DNA of 64,000 bases from Diphasiastrum complanatum (taxonomy: Eukaryota; Streptophyta; Lycopodiopsida; Lycopodiales; Lycopodiaceae), in assembly GCA_029204225.1 (NCBI GenBank), contig CM055102.1:33764585-33828584 (forward strand), in the 5' to 3' direction. Of the stretch, positions 55,072 to 64,000 are shown piece by piece (position 1 is the stretch's first letter; the number at the start of each line of letters is the position of its first letter). The notes under the pieces are model-generated. The model did no database searches. It was not told where the DNA came from and saw only the letters and a list, made by a program, of their open reading frames with translations. A program made the translations under genes and the position numbers.

Positions 55072-55861
55072 GATAGTAGTGATTTTAGATTGCTCTGAGA
55101 ATTTTGAAAATTTTTAAAAAATTTGGCATGAACTCAAAAGTAGCAATCTAAAATGAACTCATGGAGAGAAGGTGGAGGACTATATATAGACTTTTTTTGG
55201 CAGGAACTCACAACTTCACCCAGAAATCGTCCTCAATGTCCATGCTTTGGTAAAGATGGTCGCGAATTTCGAAACAACATTTTGAGGGCTCGCGAATTCT
55301 TTTAAGAGATTTTTTTTATGCCAAAAGAGAAAAAACGTCTAACAGTGCAAAAATGTATTTGATTAGAATTCGCAGAGATAGCAGAGAAATTGTGAGGATC
55401 AATTTGAGCTATAACGAATTGTCTGCGAATTCTAAGGATGGATATCTCATGAATAAAACTGCATATTTTTTATTTTTAGACATTTTTTTATATGACAAAA
55501 TTCGCGGAGGTCAAAAATGGATCGTGCTCTATAAAAAAGGGGTCAGGGGAATTCTATCTGAGATGTTGTGAAAAAATTTCTTCTGAAACAAATGACTTTT
55601 GTGGTTTTCTCATAGAAGACTATTGGTATATCTAATCTAATAGTATCTTGACGGGTGGAACAAGAAAGCACAGCAAAAATGTTGTCAAAATGGCACACAG
55701 ACAATAAAAAGGAAGAAAAATAGTAGGAAAGAAAACAGCTAGTACATATCAAGATAAAAACAGGGTTTATTATACTCTTTCAGTCGACTCCCATTGACCA
55801 CAGTGTCGAGGATATCGCCTTGAAGGGTTTGGAGTTGGACATATCCAGAGGCAAAGATATT
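55072..55861 (-). promoter_or_regulatory. Spacer between Gypsy-3 integrase and ORF3, with a TATA box
   Basis: 790 bp. On the minus strand TCTATATATA (55181-55190) lies about 110 bp upstream of the ORF3 ATG at 55071, a normal TATA-to-start distance. It suggests ORF3 could have its own promoter. No ORF of note in the remainder; the short plus-strand ORF at 55353-55571 has no recognisable content. Confidence 0.4.
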
Positions 55862-57571
55862 TTAAATGACGTAAGGTCCTTGGCCAGAAAATTTCAGTTT
55901 GTCTTTGAAGTCTTTGGCTTGGTATAGCAGGATCTTATCTCCAATCTGGAAATCTCTAAGTTTCAATGATCGATCATGCCATGCTTTTTGTCGTCGTTTG
56001 TGGACTTGCTGAGCATGGATGATAATCCTTCGTGTTTCACAAAGTTGCTCCAGATGGAATAACCTATTTGCTAGATTCTGAGGAGTATCGAGCTCAAGGT
56101 TATAGGCTACTCGAAGGGAGGGGATATGGAATTCCACAGGAATAACGGCTTCTTGGCCATATGTGAGCTGGAAAGGGGTTAAGCCTGTAGCTCGCTTCGG
56201 GGTGGTGCGATAAGCCTAGAGAGCAGCATGGAGTTTGAGTTCCCAATCAGATTGGCTGGATTCGATGGTTTTGGTGAGAATTCCACATAGGATTTTATTG
56301 GTGGATTCTGCCTGGCCAAAGTAACCAGTATTACTTGTGTTTGGGGTGTTAGGATCCATCTAGTAATACGGCCTATGGTGCACGTCTTGTTGATGAGATA
56401 CAACAGTGCTTGGTGATCAGTGAAGAACACAAAGACTTTTCCTAGAAGATAATGGCAAAACTTTTGAATCGCATATACCATTGCCAAGGTTCGCGTTCGG
56501 TAGTGGTATAATTGACTTCAGCAGAAATCAATTGTCGACTGAGAAAACGAATTGGGTAGTCCTTTTTGAATTCTCTCGGTTGGGTAAGCACTGCTCCAAT
56601 GGTATACTTGGATGCATCGGTATGCACATGGAATTCTTTAGAATAATCAGGAGCCCAGAGGATGGGTGCAGTGGTAAGGGCTTCTTTGAGTTGATTAAAG
56701 ACAATGCGTTGTTCATCTGTCCATTTGGGAACTACAACTACTTTGTAGATTTAGCGTGCTTTGTTAGCGAAATAAAAAATAAAGCACCGATAGTAGTTGG
56801 CGTGGCCAAGGAAGGAGTAAACTTCATGTATCGTACGCGGTTCCGATAGATTTTGAGTGATACGGATCTTTTTAAGGTCAATGGCAATGCCATTTCATGA
56901 GGTATTTTGTCTAACACAATACCATGGGTTACCCAAATCTGGCATTTTTCAGGATTGAGAGAGATGCCGAAGCATTGGCATCGGATAAAAAAATTTTCAA
57001 GCACAGACAGATGGCGTATTTCTTAGGAATGTGCACCTAAATCGTCCAAGTAAACTTCTAAGGTATCGCCCATCTGTTGAGAAAAGGCCGCTTGCATAAT
57101 ACGTTGGAAGGTGCTAGGAGCATTGCAGAGACCAAAGGGCATGACTTTCTAGCAGAAGGTTCCCCATTCTGTGGCAAACACGATTTTATGTTGATCTTCT
57201 TCAGCGATTTGGATCATATTGTATCCACTAAAGCCATCTAAGAAGGAGTAAGCCTCATCTCCTGCTAGATTTTCTAAGATGGATTCTCTTAAAGGTAATG
57301 GAAAATGATCATGTTTAGTGACGACGTTAAGTTTCTTAAAATCGACACAGATGCGGAGTTTTTCATTTTTCTTGGGGACGATGACAATTGGGGAGACCCA
57401 CTCAGTATGCTCAATTTCATAGACAAATCTCGCATCTAAGAGGCGTTGTAATTCTTCTTTGATCTTGGCCTTATAGATGGGATTGCATCTGTATGGACGA
57501 CTCGCAGTGGGTCTCGCACTCGGTTTAAGTGGGATACGATGCACAACTACTTGGGGTGAGATGCCTTTCAT
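55862..57571 (-). pseudogene. Gypsy-3 pol: RT, RNase H and integrase tail, integrase core deleted
   Basis: Minus strand. RT 57571-57149: IPLKPSARPTASRPYRCNP, PIVIVPKKNEKLRICVDFKK and SFLDGFSGYNMIQIAEED, then PFGL.NAPSTFQR and YLDD at 57041-57052. Thumb 57004-56940 (GISLNPEKCQIWVTHGIVL). RNase H 56627-56340 (HTDASKYTIGAVLTQP, TTTERE, FFTDHQALLYLINKT, GRITRW). Directly after RITRW the frame jumps to integrase sequence at the catalytic Glu (GQAESTNKIL), so the zinc domain and both Asp regions are gone. Integrase tail 56200-55862 (TPFQLTYGQEAV, GPYVI). SGYN and the integrase wording place it with non-chromoviral Tat/Athila-like elements. Frameshifts and stops throughout. Confidence 0.9.
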
Positions 57572-57843
57572 GTCTTTATAGGTCTAGGCAAAGATATGTC
57601 GATATTTTCGCAGGAGCTTTTCAAGCCGTCTCCGTTGTTCGTGATTGAGAGGAGCTCCGACGTGGACAAGATATTCGTTGGTTTCATTTGGCTCACTTAG
57701 GGAAAGGGTTATGGTTTGTGCAGGGCCTTCGTAGGGTGAATTACCAGTTGGCTCATGTTGAGCATAGGGTAATTGGTAGCTGGACTGTGACTCCAGTTTA
57801 TGATATTAGTAGATCTAACATAATGAACTTTTTCGTGGCTAGA
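57572..57843 (-). other. Gypsy-3 protease-RT linker, decayed
   Basis: No domain recognised. By position this is the linker between retropepsin and RT, matching the acidic linker of Gypsy-2. Confidence 0.5.
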
Positions 57844-58260
57844 CTAGTGTGGCTCAAATACGGAGTTGGTGGTTGAGGATCCCTCGTCATGGATGTGTGC
57901 AGGTTTGAGTTTACCCATTGAGTCAATGGTGACAGAACTATCATGATTGCCAAAAGTGACTCGGCCTTTGCTCCAGTCATGAACGACTCGTGCATTGGTG
58001 AGCCACGAACGACCAAGTAGTAACTCATAAGAATAGGGATTATTAGGAATATCAAGTACTACGAGATCAACAAAAAACTTGAGACCTCCTAACCTGATCA
58101 GCACGTGCGGAAGGAAACCGGTAGGTCGGACCACACTTTGATCAGCCATCCTAAGCTGACAAGTAGGTTTGGCTAGCTTGTTGTTCAGATTCCATTCCAT
58201 CGTGAGGGATGTCGAAATGATATTAACTCCGGAACCTCCATCGAGTACTGCTAAAACTTC
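57844..58260 (-). pseudogene. Gypsy-3 retropepsin
   Basis: Minus strand. The active-site loop LDGGSGVNIIS at about 58245-58215 is continued in frame by CQLRMADQSVVRPTGFLP, VVLDIPNNPYSYELLLGRSW and LTNARVVHDWSKGRVTFG. All landmarks of a retroviral-type aspartic protease half-domain are legible. It would process Gag-Pol; the element as a whole is dead. Confidence 0.87.
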
Positions 58261-59838
58261 ACGAGATTGATGATGGGTAGCTGGGATTTTGATGTTGCCT
58301 CGTTCGCTGAGTGGATTGGTTTGGTTAGATGTAAGGGCATTTTAGGCAACTCATCAATAGTGGTGGTGGTATTGGATTGGATCTGTTGTTTCCACTGGCC
58401 AGCATGCTTCCAGAGTACATGGAAGGGAAGTGACATTGGCTTGTAGTAGATCTCCCCAAAATTTGGTACCTTCAAGGGTTTTGCTTTCAAAGGGCTTGGG
58501 AGGTACTTTATGGGAAGAGTAAGATTGTTAGTCGACATTGTGGATTTGCTGGCGATACTCATAATGCAGCCGAACTTCTTTAGACGGGTGAGGGTAAACT
58601 ATCGGGGTTGAATCATCACTTGGAGGAACAGCCTGTGGTAGAGTTTTGTTGGGTGCAAGTGTAGGGGCTTGGCGTTGGGTTTGTGCCCGAGTCAAGACCC
58701 AAGCAGGATGTGTTTCGATTGGTAAGGTTTCTACTTGCACTGAACAGACAAGAGCGGCTGGCTTAGATCGGGAGGGGCAGTCCTTCACGTGATGTTCAAT
58801 ACCACAGTTTTCACAAGCTGGGGGAAATGGGAGTTTATCTGGGCAACAAATACTAGGATGTTTATTTGCACAGATAAAGCATCCTCATATTGTGGGCAGT
58901 TGATGTGTGATAAAGACAACTTGGTTTGGATTGTAAGCTTGGGCATTGGGATCCACTAGTTGAGCATTAGAATCATAGATATAATAAACAACCATTCCAG
59001 TAGAGTACTGTGGTTGAGTATTGTCTTCTACATAGTAGGTGGCCGGATCGATGGCATTCGGATCAAGATAATGGATAGCATTTTGTGGGGTAGGTTGGTT
59101 AACAACAAACTACTGTCATGGGGATTGGTATTGATTTGGTGCAGGTGGTCGCGGTTGGTAAACCCCTGGTTGTGGCACAGGTTGTTGTGGCGGGTAAGGG
59201 TGGTAAGCTCGATAGATGGTGGGTCTGGTGGCTGCTGGGAAATGATTTCGCAATTGAGGGCATTTATTAACAGTGTGATGTTGTGAGCAGATTGGACACC
59301 AGACATTGTCCCTTGCTGGAAAAGATTTCTCAGCAATCTGTTTTATGGCGGTTTGGAAATCGGCAGTGAGTTTATCCATATGAGATTGTTGAGCTTTTTG
59401 CCAGGTTTCCATTTGATGTAGAAGTTCAGAAGACTGAGCAATATTATCAGACTTTGGGTGATTAGGATGGTCTGGATTCTTAGATTTTTTTTCACGATGG
59501 TCAAAGTCATCGTCGGAACCTTTGTCTTCTTCACGAATAGCATCGGTCATCACATCTTTAAGTTGATCATAAAGGTCAACTAGTTTGAGTTCACGGCGGA
59601 TGTTTTTTGGCATACCAACTAAGAATAGTTTTATGGCCATTCGTTCGGTGATATTTTCATCAACACATTCTACTTTGAGACGTTTAAAATGCTCAATGTA
59701 GTTTCAGACAGACTCTTTGCGATGCATCTTGATATGAGTAATTTGAATGAACGGGCTCTGAGTCAGTTTGGATGGTTTGAAACGCTTGATGAGAGCGTCC
59801 TTGAGGGTGGTCCAAGAAGCAAGATCAAAGGTGGATCC
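58261..59838 (-). pseudogene. Gypsy-3 gag
   Basis: Minus strand. 59838-59580: gag core (WTTLKDALIKRFKPSKLTQS, YIEHFKRLKVECVDENITER) with a TGA near 59705, continuing to MAIKLFLVGMPKNIRRELKL. An acidic/basic segment (EEDKGSDDDFDHREKKSK) follows, then knuckle 1 (CPICSQHHTVNKC, about 59300), a Pro/Tyr/Gln-rich spacer and intact knuckle 2 CENCGIEHHVKDC (about 58810). The tail 58788-58528 (LTRAQTQRQAP, PSKEVRLHYEYRQQIHNVD) and 58562-58261 leads to the protease. Homology ends near 59838, so the N-terminus and 5' LTR are missing. Confidence 0.88.
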
Positions 59839-60489
59839 TACCAATAAGAATTCAAAAATTCTTAAATTGTATCCAAGCGAGATTTTACTACTCGGATAAA
59901 GGGTTCTGAAAAAGTCTTATGATAGTGATTTAACTATAAATATATACACAAATATAGTTATGTAGGTGATAAAAATTAATATAATAAGCTAAATCAAGAC
60001 AAAAATGTACCTCTATTATCATCATTTTGATGTATATTATTTTTATTGATATACCGTTTACATGAATACCTAAAGTATATCTCCATAGAAAGGACTTATC
60101 TCTCGTCCCAGAAAATTTGCATGAGAGTACGACTAGGATTTCCTTCTTGTATCTACAAAGGCATGCCAACAAAATAAATTAAATTCATCACAAAATATAA
60201 TGATAGGTATCTAGATAAAAACATAAACATTTAATATCATGAATATAAACTTTTTACATACCAATCAATTTTCTATTCCCATGTAAGCAGCTCTTCCTGT
60301 ATGAGCTATATTTGTTTGCTTGGTTCAAATTTCTTTATTTTTTTAGCTAACTGTCTTCTCCCTTACAAAATTGAATCATTACAAGTTTAGTCATTTTTTA
60401 TACTCCACAAAAAGTTATGTAATTGTGTATTATCTACAACTACACGTAATAGTATTTGAAATAAACAAACTTTGAAAATGTCATACTTG
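59839..60489. other. AT-rich stretch, no firm gene
   Basis: No supported coding region. A minus-strand stretch at 60172-60040 (LACLCRYKKEILVVLSCKFS) may be an exon remnant of the gene to the right, but nothing confirms it. Confidence 0.4.
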
Positions 60490-61576
60490 AAATTTCTCAT
60501 CATTGATCATTTCTTGGATGCATCTCCACTGCTCTTCATTCAACCACATTGGCTTGATTGGCTCAACTCCACTTGATTTGACATTTAGTACAATACTAGA
60601 TGCTATGCTTTTCCATCTTTGAAAACTTTTTGACAAAAATGCTTTAAAGAATTTTCCTAAAAATGAGCAATCATATTGTGCCTATGTTTATAAAGAAAAC
60701 AAAGGAGTTAGAAATATGTGCATTACTATTTATTTTATATCTAATTTATGAAAAACATAACTAAGCATAATCATCAAATTACTTGTATACTTTGTTGAAC
60801 CGCATCTTTATGCATTAAAGACACATCTCGAATAGAAGGTAAGGTGATGTCAATCTTGTTCTCACAAACCCAAAAAGTGTTTGTGAGAACTCATCTCTTA
60901 AATCACCGATCATAGGTTGTCCATCACCATTCACTGGAATGTGTACTCTTCCATCCTCTGCATGTGCAACTATTTTTGCTATCTTATTTATTTTCCTCAT
61001 GGCATTTACTCTATCACTGTCCATGGATTTTCTTTTTTAAAATTCTTGTAAAGTAGGAAAAGGAATGTTGATGTCATCATTATCATGAGCATCAATATCA
61101 AAAGTACATATTGGAGGGTCATCATCCACCTCATCCAAAATCATCCTTCTTTTGTGAAAAGGAGATGAAACTCTAAAATGAGACTGTAAAGGAGACCGGA
61201 CTGATGCATCACTACATCTAGGCAAAAGATCCTGAGAGCTGTCGATGTAATGATTTTGGATATTAGGCACTGATGTAGTTTTCAACTTATCTGTATGCTG
61301 AATATCATGATCAATGGGATGTGCATCTACATGTGCTTCATGACTAGAAGATGCTAGATCATTATCTTCTTGCAAGCTTTCATATCTACTTTTATTAGAA
61401 CGTATACTACGTCTATTTATTGCCTTATCTCGTTTGGGGATATTATTAGCAAATATTTTACTAACAAAATTGACTACTAAATCATGACATGCAATCTTGT
61501 CTGTAATGAATCCTAACTGTCTAGGCCTCGATAAAGTAAAAATTTGTGCAATGTCTTCTTCAGTAGCATTTTTCAT
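60490..61576 (-). pseudogene. Multi-exon gene resembling En/Spm-associated plant transposon proteins
   Basis: Minus strand, three open segments. 61576-61037 (179 codons) starts MKNATEEDIAQIFTLSRPRQ and is polar, with basic KRDKAINRRSIRSNK and acidic DEVDDDP parts. 61024-60815 holds RVNAMRKINKIAKIVAHAED and HIPVNGDGQPMIGDLRDEFS followed by TLFGFVRTRL. 60679-60490 reads YDCSFLGKFFKAFLSKSFQR, then WKSIASSIVLNV and MWLNEEQW. A block of the form (V.N..GQP.G.....L....VR) followed by a W-rich helix is typical of plant Ptta/En/Spm-associated proteins, so that class is inferred. Splice-like borders flank the last segment. No CACTA ends were found. Whether it is still functional is unclear. Confidence 0.4.
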
Positions 61577-61689
61577 TACATGATGTCTTCAATATCTGAT
61601 TCAAAAATCATGAATTAACAAATGTTAGAAACAAAATATGTCAAATGCATGGAAACACATTCTCATCTATAAAAAATAGATTTTGCTCT

Positions 61690-61995
61690 TTAACATACAG
61701 TAAATTATTCTCATACGTAGCTGATATCTTCACCAAAGCATTGGAAAAGGACTCTTTTATGAAGAATAGGACAAGACTTGGAGTGTTATCAAAGTCCATG
61801 CTAAAACTAGTTGAAGAGGGAGTGTGAAAGAGAAAGATTCAACTAGTTTAATCATATTTGCTACATTGCTATATTTGACAAATTGAGGCCAACTTTATAT
61901 TTCTTTTGATATTCGATTGTTGCTATTTCCATCATTTGATATTCTATTGTTGCTATTTCAATTCTTCATTTCACTTTTCTTGAACCTGCACATGA
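61690..61995 (+). mobile_element. 3' end of a Copia element with the start of its LTR
   Basis: Plus strand: SYVADIFTKALEKDSF, then RTRLGVLSKSMLKLVEEGV, is the Copia RNase H C-terminus, followed by the purine tract GAAGAGGGAG and TGTGAAAGAG (LTR start, 61823), the same junction as in Copia-B2 (40211-40230). The LTR sequence beyond about 61850 does not match the B elements. A possible end TGCACA lies near 61993. The rest of the element is absent, and it lies between two decayed genes. Confidence 0.75.
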
Positions 61996-62124
61996 AAACA
62001 ATGGAATTACATTTATTAATAAACAATGTGGGTTAATATAAAAGGAGCCAAAAGTTAGCAATTTAAAATTTCACAAAAAAGGTTAAGCTCACTAATATTG
62101 TAGATTTACTAATTCATCAAAGCT

Positions 62125-62927
62125 TTAATTTGTTTCGACAATTTCTATGCTTGACAATAAATCTTTGCATGGGATATGATCTTCTTGCCTTGCTTTAATC
62201 TGCATTAACATTGCAAATGATCTATCAATAAAGCATTGTTGATAAATAACAGTATAACAATTATATAACAGACTATTTAATACAAAAACGTACCATTCTT
62301 CCATTTACTCAAAAACCATAGCTTTGAGGTATGTCAATTGGAGCATTGTAAGTTCCGGTCGTATATATTTTAGACTCCAGTCCTCCTCCACTTCAATTGT
62401 CGCAATAACAACCTCATTTTGCTTCACCTCTATTTGCACTCTTGATGATTCACTGTAAAGTCTTGATCTAATGCTTTCCATTCATTATTATCTCTAATCC
62501 ATCTTCTATAATAAAACATAAAAGAAAGCATTTGTTTTTCTATATGATATCAAAATATCATGGATGATTTATTAGCCCTACATTGAATGTTGCCATCAGT
62601 TTTCACATCCCAATGATCATCAAGGAGTTCTGATATCATTTCATCAGTTAAATCCTTAGCAATGAACATTGTAGCTGTTTTACGAACATTACATCTAGCA
62701 AAAAAATCTACAAAAATTGCAAATGGTAAATACCAATATAGTCTATTGGTTTTTGAACCTGTGTTATATTTCATGTAGTTTTGAATGTCCATAAAAAACT
62801 TCGATCTAAAACTTTTTACTATGGTAGAATCGGGGGGAACCCATTCCTCACTTAAATAATGAACATTCAAGATACAAAACGATTGATAATGTACAAAATG
62901 ATTGATAACTTTAGTTAGTTGAACCAT
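62125..62927 (-). pseudogene. Two-exon pseudogene of the unrecognised family, copy 2
   Basis: Minus strand relative of 1612-2340. Exon 1 from ATG 62927 reads SEEWVPPDSTIVKSFRSKFF, NRLYWYLPFAIFVDFFARCN and MFIAKDLTDEMISELLDDHW, then a TGA after SSMIF, then YYRRWI, WKALDQDF, a frameshift, and IEVEEDWSLKYIRPEL and MLQ. Intron 62293-62200 (GTACGT..AATGCAG). Exon 2 reads KARQEDHIPCKD, then SIEIVETN and TAA at 62125-62127. Exon order, donor, intron length and ending agree with copy 1. The first ATG is plausible but unproven. The motif CCTAGGCATTAGGGGA lies about 280 bp upstream. Confidence 0.6.
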
Positions 62928-63549
62928 CCATGCAAGTTAGTTTAACTTCAGTTAGTTAAACTCGGGCAGTCTTTTCCTGACGGGCAACAATATATTATCC
63001 AATCACATATCTAGACTCTGTCCGATGGGAGTTTTGAGCTGGCTAAAAATATGCCCAAGAAATTGTAAAAAAATTTGTCCAGCAAACACCGTTACCGGCC
63101 TACACACATGTAAAGATATTATTGGGACATGTGGACATCGAATGGTTGAAAAGTCAAAAAAAGTATCTTTACAAAGGGCCCTTATAGCGCTTGGACCTCC
63201 CCTAATGCCTAGGAGAGAAGAAATCTCTCTAGTTTTTGAACCTAGACATTAAGGTAGTATAGGACGTATTGGTCTTGTGCGAGTGTAGACAATAAAAGTA
63301 ACGAGAGAGAAAGCTAATGGCACACAGAAGCGATATGTACGGTTGAAATATCGCTCTTGTGCACATGCAGAAGGAGACAAAGATCAGGGAGAAAAGAGGA
63401 CATGCAGAGAAGCGATATGGCACGAAAATCAAAAGACAACAAGTGAAATTGACTCCGAGCTCACGAATATATGTACTCAATTTTTTCGCATGTGTGTGGT
63501 CACGCGTGTGAGCAAAGGTACCCAATTAGTAATCGCCACATGGCATTTA
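62928..63549. other. Intergenic stretch with the shared 16-bp motif and AGCGATAT repeats
   Basis: No gene. The inverse of CCTAGGCATTAGGGGA lies at about 63198-63213. AGCGATAT occurs at about 63327 and 63411, with its complement at about 63348. Confidence 0.45.
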
Positions 63550-63718
63550 CACGTGTGTTGAAAGTTCACAAACTAGACATCGACATGTGTCATACTCCAA
63601 CGAATCAAAATGTGACACATGGCTTTTGTACGGCTTCACACGTGGAGGATTTTGAGCGAATCATTGTATGACACATGGGCAGTTGACTGTTGACTTGCAC
63701 GTGTGAGATGACTATAAA
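63550..63718 (+). promoter_or_regulatory. Promoter: three G-boxes, two TTGAC boxes and a TATA box
   Basis: CACGTG occurs at 63550-63555, 63639-63644 and 63698-63703, two TTGACT (W-box-like) sites at about 63683-63696, and CTATAAA at 63712-63718. The order and spacing are those of a plant RNA polymerase II promoter reading right. G-boxes bind bZIP and bHLH factors, TTGAC cores bind WRKY factors. ACACATGG/ACATGTG variants fill the gaps. The ATG at 63952 is about 235 bp downstream of the TATA box. Confidence 0.65.
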
Positions 63719-63951
63719 GGGCACAATCTTTGTTTCTCGGGTTTCGCTCATATCGGTTCTCTGCGTACATATTTTTTATCTATTTTTGTCACATATCGCT
63801 TCTGTGCGCATCCTGTTCGTTCCCTTATTGTAACCTCTTTCTTTGTGCGCACAAGAGCGATATGTCATTCGTACATATTGTTTCCGTGCATGCATAGTGT
63901 TACCCCTTCATCTTCAGTTACTCCCGTCTCACACAGAACCGATACTATTCA

Positions 63952-64000
63952 ATGGCTTCCTCCTCTAATCACGAACGTTTGTTGTCCAGTTTTCTCTCTA
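63952..64000 (+). CDS. Start of a gene, cut by the window edge
   Basis: ATG at 63952 opens MASSSNHERLLSSFLS and runs off the end. It is the first ATG with an open frame after the TATA box at 63712, and the context (TTCAATGGCTTCC) suits a plant start with Ala as residue 2. Sixteen codons are too few to name the product. A retrotransposon LTR promoter is an alternative reading of the upstream region, but no LTR ends are seen. Confidence 0.5.
   Translation, partial: MASSSNHERLLSSFLS

Overview
This window looks like nuclear DNA of a land plant. It is AT-rich and made mostly of plant-type LTR retrotransposons (Ty1/Copia and Ty3/Gypsy). Several use the initiator-Met tRNA primer site TGGTATCAGAGC, and introns have GT..AG borders. 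The clade cannot be settled by reading. I see no bacterial operons, no rRNA or tRNA genes, no CRISPR array and no obvious organellar insert. Nearly all coding sequence is mobile and most of it is decayed. The exceptions are one open Copia polyprotein (41143-45048), one open Gag-fusion ORF (37122-39656) and the first 16 codons of a gene that runs off the right edge (63952).

Layout from the left. 1-800 is a Copia-C fragment. 1612-2340 is a two-exon pseudogene of an unknown family whose relative lies at 62125-62927. 2492-3365 is a direct-repeat pair. 3707-4219 is a decayed histone H3 gene with centromeric-H3 (CENH3) features. 4742-10704 is Copia-A1, complete with LTRs and an AATTG target duplication but internally broken and carrying an inverted start of gag. 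10710-14040 holds a hairpin, a Copia RNase H scrap and a cluster of minisatellites. 14040-18490 is degenerate Copia material. 18494-20865 is Gypsy-1 (chromovirus-like). 20866-22900 is a decayed DNA transposase-like gene with introns. 22915-30395 is Gypsy-2. 31420-34872 plus 46877-49362 are Copia-C copies.

The Copia-C copy is split by a nest. Copia-B1 (34873-46876, minus, TSD TCATC) has an open 1301-aa polyprotein. Copia-B2 (35303-40869, plus, TSD GATAT) sits inside its 3' LTR. B2 shares leader, gag and U5 with B1, but its pol is replaced by about 580 unrelated residues. B1 could supply enzymes to B2. 50148-51290 is a second 18-bp array related to the one at 13360-14030. 52403-59838 is Gypsy-3. 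60490-62927 holds two decayed genes and a Copia end. 63550-64000 is a promoter and a gene start.

Gypsy-2 and Gypsy-3 share an unusual layout: gag, protease, RT/RNase H, integrase, then a long extra sense ORF (ORF3). ORF3 has a Pro/Thr/Ser-rich middle, a coiled-coil-like part and, in Gypsy-3, a hydrophobic membrane-type C-terminus. ORF3, the B2 Gag fusion and the CENH3-like pseudogene are the strongest candidates for something new. All coordinates and similarities were read by eye, without database searches.
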